A stretch of 64,000 nucleotides of DNA. It comes from Mesostigma viride (lineage: Eukaryota; Streptophyta; Mesostigmatophyceae; Mesostigmatales; Mesostigmataceae). Of the stretch, positions 59,801 to 64,000 are shown piece after piece. The notes under the pieces are model-generated. The model saw nothing but the letters and a program-made list of their open reading frames with translations. It was not told where the DNA came from and made no database searches. The position numbers were made by a program, and so were the translations under genes. How positions within the stretch are numbered: position 1 is the first letter of the stretch; each line of letters starts with the position of its first letter. The stretch lies in the NCBI GenBank assembly GCA_009746045.1, contig RPFO01000072.1, forward strand, positions 2,679,394-2,743,393, written 5' to 3'.

Positions 59801-62800
59801 CATGTGTTCATGTGTTCATGTGGTCATGTGTTCATGTGGTCATGTGGTCATGTGGTCATGTGTTCATGTGGTCATGTGGTCATGTGCTCATGTGCTCATG
59901 TGTTCATGTGGTCATGTGTTTATGCTCATGTGTTCATGTGCTCATGTGCTCATGTGTTCATGTGCTCATGTGTTCATGTGTTCATGTGTTCATGTGTTCA
60001 TGTGTTCATGTGGTCATGTGGTCATGTGTTCATGTGGTCATGTGCTCATGTGTTCATGTGTTCATGTGCTCATGTGGTCATGTGGTCATGTGGTCATGGG
60101 GTCATGGGGTCATGTGTTCATGTGTTCCTGTGCTCATGTGGTCATGTGGTCATGTGGTCATGTGGTCATGTGGTCATGTGGTCATGTGCTCATGTGTTCA
60201 TGTGTTCATGTGGTCATGTGTTCATGTGCTCATGTGCTCATGTGCTCATGTGCTCATGTGTTCATGTGGTCATGTGTTTATGCTCATGTGTTCATGTGCT
60301 CATGTGCTCATGTGTTCATGTGCTCATGTGTTCATGTGTTCATGTGTTCATGTGTTCATGTGTTCATGTGGTCATGTGGTCATGTGTTCATGTGCTCATG
60401 TGTTCATGTGGTCATGTGCTCATGTGTTCATGTGTTCATGTGGTCATGTGTTCATGTGCTCATGTGCTCATGTGCTCATGTGCTCATGTGTTCATGTGCT
60501 CATGTGGTCATGTGGTCATGTGGTCATGTGGTCATGTGGTCATGTGTTCATGTGGTCATGTGCTCATGTGTTCATGTGCTCATGTGTTCATGTGGTCATG
60601 TGCTCATGTGTTCATGTGTTCATGTGGTCATGTGCTCATGTGGTCATGTGCTCATGTGTTCATGTGTTCATGTGTTCATGTGTTCATGTGTTCATGTGTT
60701 CATGTGTTCATGTGCTCATGTGCTCATGTGGTCATGTGTTCATGTGGTCATGTGCTCATGTGTTTATGTGTTCATGTGGTCATGTGGTCATGTGGTCATG
60801 GGGTCATGTGCTCATGTGCTCATGTGGTCCTGTGCTCATGTGTTCATGTGTTCATGTGTTCATGTGTTCATGTGTTCATGTGTTCATGTGGTCATGTGTT
60901 CATGGGGTCATGGGGTCATGGGGTCATGTGGTCATGTGCTCATGTGGTCATGTGTTCATGTGTTCATGTGCTCATGTGCTCATGTGTTCATGTGTTCATG
61001 TGTTCATGTGCTCATGTGCTCATGTGGTCATGTGTTCATGTGCTCATGTGTTCATGTGGTCATGTGTTCATGTGCTCATGTGCTCATGTGCTCATGTGTT
61101 TATGCTCATGTGGTCATGTGCTCATGTGCTCATGTGGTCCTGTGCTCATGTGTTCATGTGGTCATGTGGTCATGTGGTCATGTGTTCATGTGTTCATGTG
61201 CTCATGTGCTCATGTGTTCATGTGTTCATGTGTTCATGTGGTCATGTGTTCATGTGGTCATGTGGTCATGTGGTCATGTGTTCATGTGGTCATGTGGTCA
61301 TGTGCTCATGTGCTCATGTGTTCATGTGGTCATGTGTTTATGCTCATGTGTTCATGTGCTCATGTGCTCATGTGTTCATGTGCTCATGTGTTCATGTGTT
61401 CATGTGTTCATGTGTTCATGTGTTCATGTGGTCATGTGGTCATGTGTTCATGTGCTCATGTGTTCATGTGGTCATGTGCTCATGTGTTCATGTGTTCATG
61501 TGGTCATGTGTTCATGTGCTCATGTGCTCATGTGCTCATGTGCTCATGTGTTCATGTGGTCATGTGTTCATGTGTTCATGTGTTCATGTGTTCATGTGTT
61601 CATGTGTTCATGTGCTCATGTGCTCATGTGGTCATGTGTTCATGTGGTCATGTGCTCATGTGTTTATGTGTTCATGTGCTCATGTGTTCATGTGCTCATG
61701 TGCTCATGTGGTCCTGTGCTCATGTGTTCATGTGTTCATGTGTTCATGTGTTCATGTGTTCATGTGTTCATGTGGTCATGTGTTCATGGGGTCATGGGGT
61801 CATGGGGTCATGTGGTCATGTGCTCATGTGGTCATGTGTTCATGTGTTCATGTGCTCATGTGCTCATGTGTTCATGTGTTCATGTGTTCATGTGCTCATG
61901 TGCTCATGTGGTCATGTGTTCATGTGCTCATGTGTTCATGTGGTCATGTGTTCATGTGCTCATGTGCTCATGTGCTCATGTGTTTATGCTCATGTGGTCA
62001 TGTGCTCATGTGTTTATGTGTTCATGTGCTCATGTGTTCATGTGCTCATGTGTTCATGTGCTCATGTGGTCATGTGGTCATGGGGTCATGTGCTCATGTG
62101 CTCATGTGGTCCTGTGCTCATGTGTTCATGTGTTCATGTGTTCATGTGTTCATGTGTTCATGTGTTCATGTGGTCATGTGTTCATGTGTTCATGTGTTCA
62201 TGTGGTCATGTGTTCATGGGGTCATGGGGTCATGGGGTCATGTGGTCATGTGCTCATGTGGTCATGTGTTCATGTGTTCATGTGCTCATGTGCTCATGTG
62301 TTCATGTGTTCATGTGTTCATGTGCTCATGTGGTCATGTGGTCATGTGTTCATGTGCTCATGTGTTCATGTGGTCATGTGTTCATGTGCTCATGTGTTCA
62401 TGTGCTCATGTGGTCCTGTGGTCCTGTGTTCATGTGGTCATGTGGTCATGTGGTCATGTGGTCATGTGTTCATGTGGTCATGTGTTCATGTGTTCATGTG
62501 GTCATGTGGTCATGTGGTCATGGGGTCATGGGGTCATGTGTTCATGTGTTCATGTGTTCATGTGCTCATGTGGTCATGTGGTCATGTGTTCATGTGCTCA
62601 TGTGTTCATGTGGTCATGTGTTCATGTGCTCATGTGTTCATGTGCTCATGTGGTCCTGTGGTCCTGTGTTCATGTGGTCATGTGGTCATGTGGTCATGTG
62701 GTCATGTGTTCATGTGGTCATGTGTTCATGTGTTCATGTGGTCATGTGGTCATGTGGTCATGGGGTCATGGGGTCATGTGTTCATGTGTTCATGTGGTCA

Positions 62801-64000
62801 TGTGTTCATGTGGTCATGTGCTCATGTGTTCATGTGGTCCTGTGGTCATGTGGTCATGGGGTCATGTGGTCATGTGGTCCTGTGGTCATGTGCTCATGTG
62901 GTCATGTGGTCATGTGTTCATGTGCTCATGTGTTCATGTGGTCATGTGTTCATGTGCTCATGTGGTCATGTGTTCATGTGTTCATGTGGTCATGTGGTCA
63001 TGTGGTCATGGGGTCATGGGGTCATGTGTTCATGTGTTCATGTGGTCATGTGTTCATGTGGTCATGTGCTCATGTGTTCATGTGGTCCTGTGGTCATGTG
63101 GTCATGGGGTCATGTGGTCATGTGGTCCTGTGGTCATGTGCTCATGTGGTCATGTGGTCATGTGTTCATGTGCTCATGTGTTCATGTGGTCATGTGTTCA
63201 TGTGCTCATGTGTTCATGTGCTCATGTGGTCCTGTGGTCCTGTGTTCATGTGGTCATGTGGTCATGTGGTCATGTGGTCATGTGTTCATGTGGTCATGTG
63301 TTCATGTGTTCATGTGTTCATGTGGTCATGTGGTCATGTGGTCATGTGGTCATGTGCTCATGTGGTCATGTGCTCATGTGTTCATGTGGTCCTGTGGTCA
63401 TGTGGTCATGGGGTCATGTGGTCATGTGGTCATGTGGTCCTGTGGTCATGTGGTCATGTGCTCATGTGGTCATGTGGTCATGTGCTCATGTGTTCATGTG
63501 CTCATGTGTTCATGTGGTCATGTGTTCATGTGTTCATGTGCTCATGTGTTCATGTGGTCATGTGTTCATGTGCTCATGTGTTCATGTGGTCATGTGGTCA
63601 TGTGCTCATGTGCTCATGTGTTCATGTGGTCATGTGGTCATGTGCTCATGTGCTCATGTGCTCATGTGTTCATGTGTTCATGTGGTCATGTGCTCATGTG
63701 CTCATGTGCTCATGTGTTCATGTGTTCATGTGTTCATGTGGTCATGTGGTCATGTGGTCATGTGGTCATGGGGTCATGGGGCATGGGGTCATGAGGTCAT
63801 GGGGTCATGGGGTCATGGGGTCATGGGGTCATGGGTCATGGGGTCATGGGGTCATGGGGTCATGGGTCATGTGGTCATGTGGTCATGTGGTCATGTGGTC
63901 ATGTGTTCATGTGTTCATGTGTTCATGTGTTCATGTGTTCATGTGCTCATGTGTTCATGTGCTCATGTGGTCCTGTGGTCCTGTGTTCATGTGGTCATGT
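41866..64000 (+). repeat. Giant 8-bp minisatellite array (TCATGTGN), continues past window
   Basis: About 2,760 copies of an octamer, mostly TCATGTGT, TCATGTGG or TCATGTGC. Rarer forms are TCCTGTGG, TCATGGGG, TCATGAGG and TCAAGGGG. There is also a 6-bp unit after TTTATG (CTCATG), and rare 7-bp units. No unique sequence of note interrupts 22 kb. The order of variants is not random: blocks of TCATGGGG units recur at about 44224, 46438, 51507, 55650, 58549 and 63765, with shared variant strings on both sides. The plus strand stays open because the common unit gives no stop in any register; the minus strand reads TGA in every unit. It is not telomeric (plants use TTTAGGG). Confidence 0.97.

Noticed and set aside
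41829-63794. 7,321-codon open frame through the octamer array (and its shorter relatives from 41573 to 58579)
   Set aside because: The unit TCATGTGN contains no stop in any of the three registers an 8-bp repeat cycles through, so openness is automatic on this strand; the reverse strand meets TGA in each unit. No start context, domain or splice evidence.
41866-64000. CRISPR-like array
   Set aside because: No unique spacers; the repeat is contiguous and 8 bp long in a eukaryotic context.

Overview
This window is nuclear DNA from a eukaryote of the green lineage. It carries two intron-rich genes and non-LTR retrotransposon remains. More than 60% of it is tandem repeat. The lineage is inferred from the best-preserved gene, a plant-type class I HMG-CoA reductase with two N-terminal membrane spans, a short linker and a catalytic domain ending in a plant-like KYNRS segment. 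Its six exons are GC-rich and joined by GT-AG introns with consistent phase. Core chlorophyte algae are generally reported to lack the mevalonate pathway, so a streptophyte alga or another early-branching green lineage fits best. The species cannot be named from sequence alone.

Layout. Positions 1-20306 hold five head-to-tail copies (A-E) of a roughly 4 kb unit. Each has an AT-rich part, a 1.3-1.6 kb G-rich minisatellite of ~29 bp units, a segment of about 0.9 kb, and a GC-rich end with a C/G hairpin at the junction. A-D are nearly identical; E is an old, diverged copy. Positions 20307-21290 are the upstream region of HMGR and include a perfect 25-bp inverted repeat. Positions 21291-27441 (+) are the HMGR gene; its introns carry a CCCA tetranucleotide array and a chain of CCCCA/CCACG/CCCCG pentamer arrays. 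Positions 28751-30307 are an uninterrupted ~1.56 kb GATG array. Positions 30390-33470 hold two copies of an L1-like non-LTR element arranged head to head. One is a decayed ORF1 on the minus strand and one is an intact ORF1 on the plus strand, with no ORF2 visible. A small element with 26-bp terminal inverted repeats follows at 33722-33954.

Positions 34657-41425 (-) hold the last six recognisable exons of a leishmanolysin-like (M8) metallopeptidase. It runs from the region before the third zinc ligand, through a Cys-rich domain and an EGF-like module, into a ~785-residue Ala/Gln-rich, coiled-coil and Ser/Arg-rich tail. The exon with the HExxH zinc motif is not seen. The place where it should lie, upstream on the minus strand, is occupied from 41866 to the right edge by a >22 kb array of an 8-bp unit (TCATGTGN). 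The order of variants in that array forms higher-order repeats of several kb. The array is either inside a giant intron or has cut the gene off from its 5' half.

The two genes show no functional link: HMGR acts in sterol/isoprenoid synthesis at the ER, and the peptidase would act at the cell surface or outside the cell. No RNA gene, CRISPR array or bacterial-type feature was found. The most unusual content is the repeat architecture: the octamer array with its higher-order structure, the nested 4 kb units, and the apparently ORF1-only retroelement.
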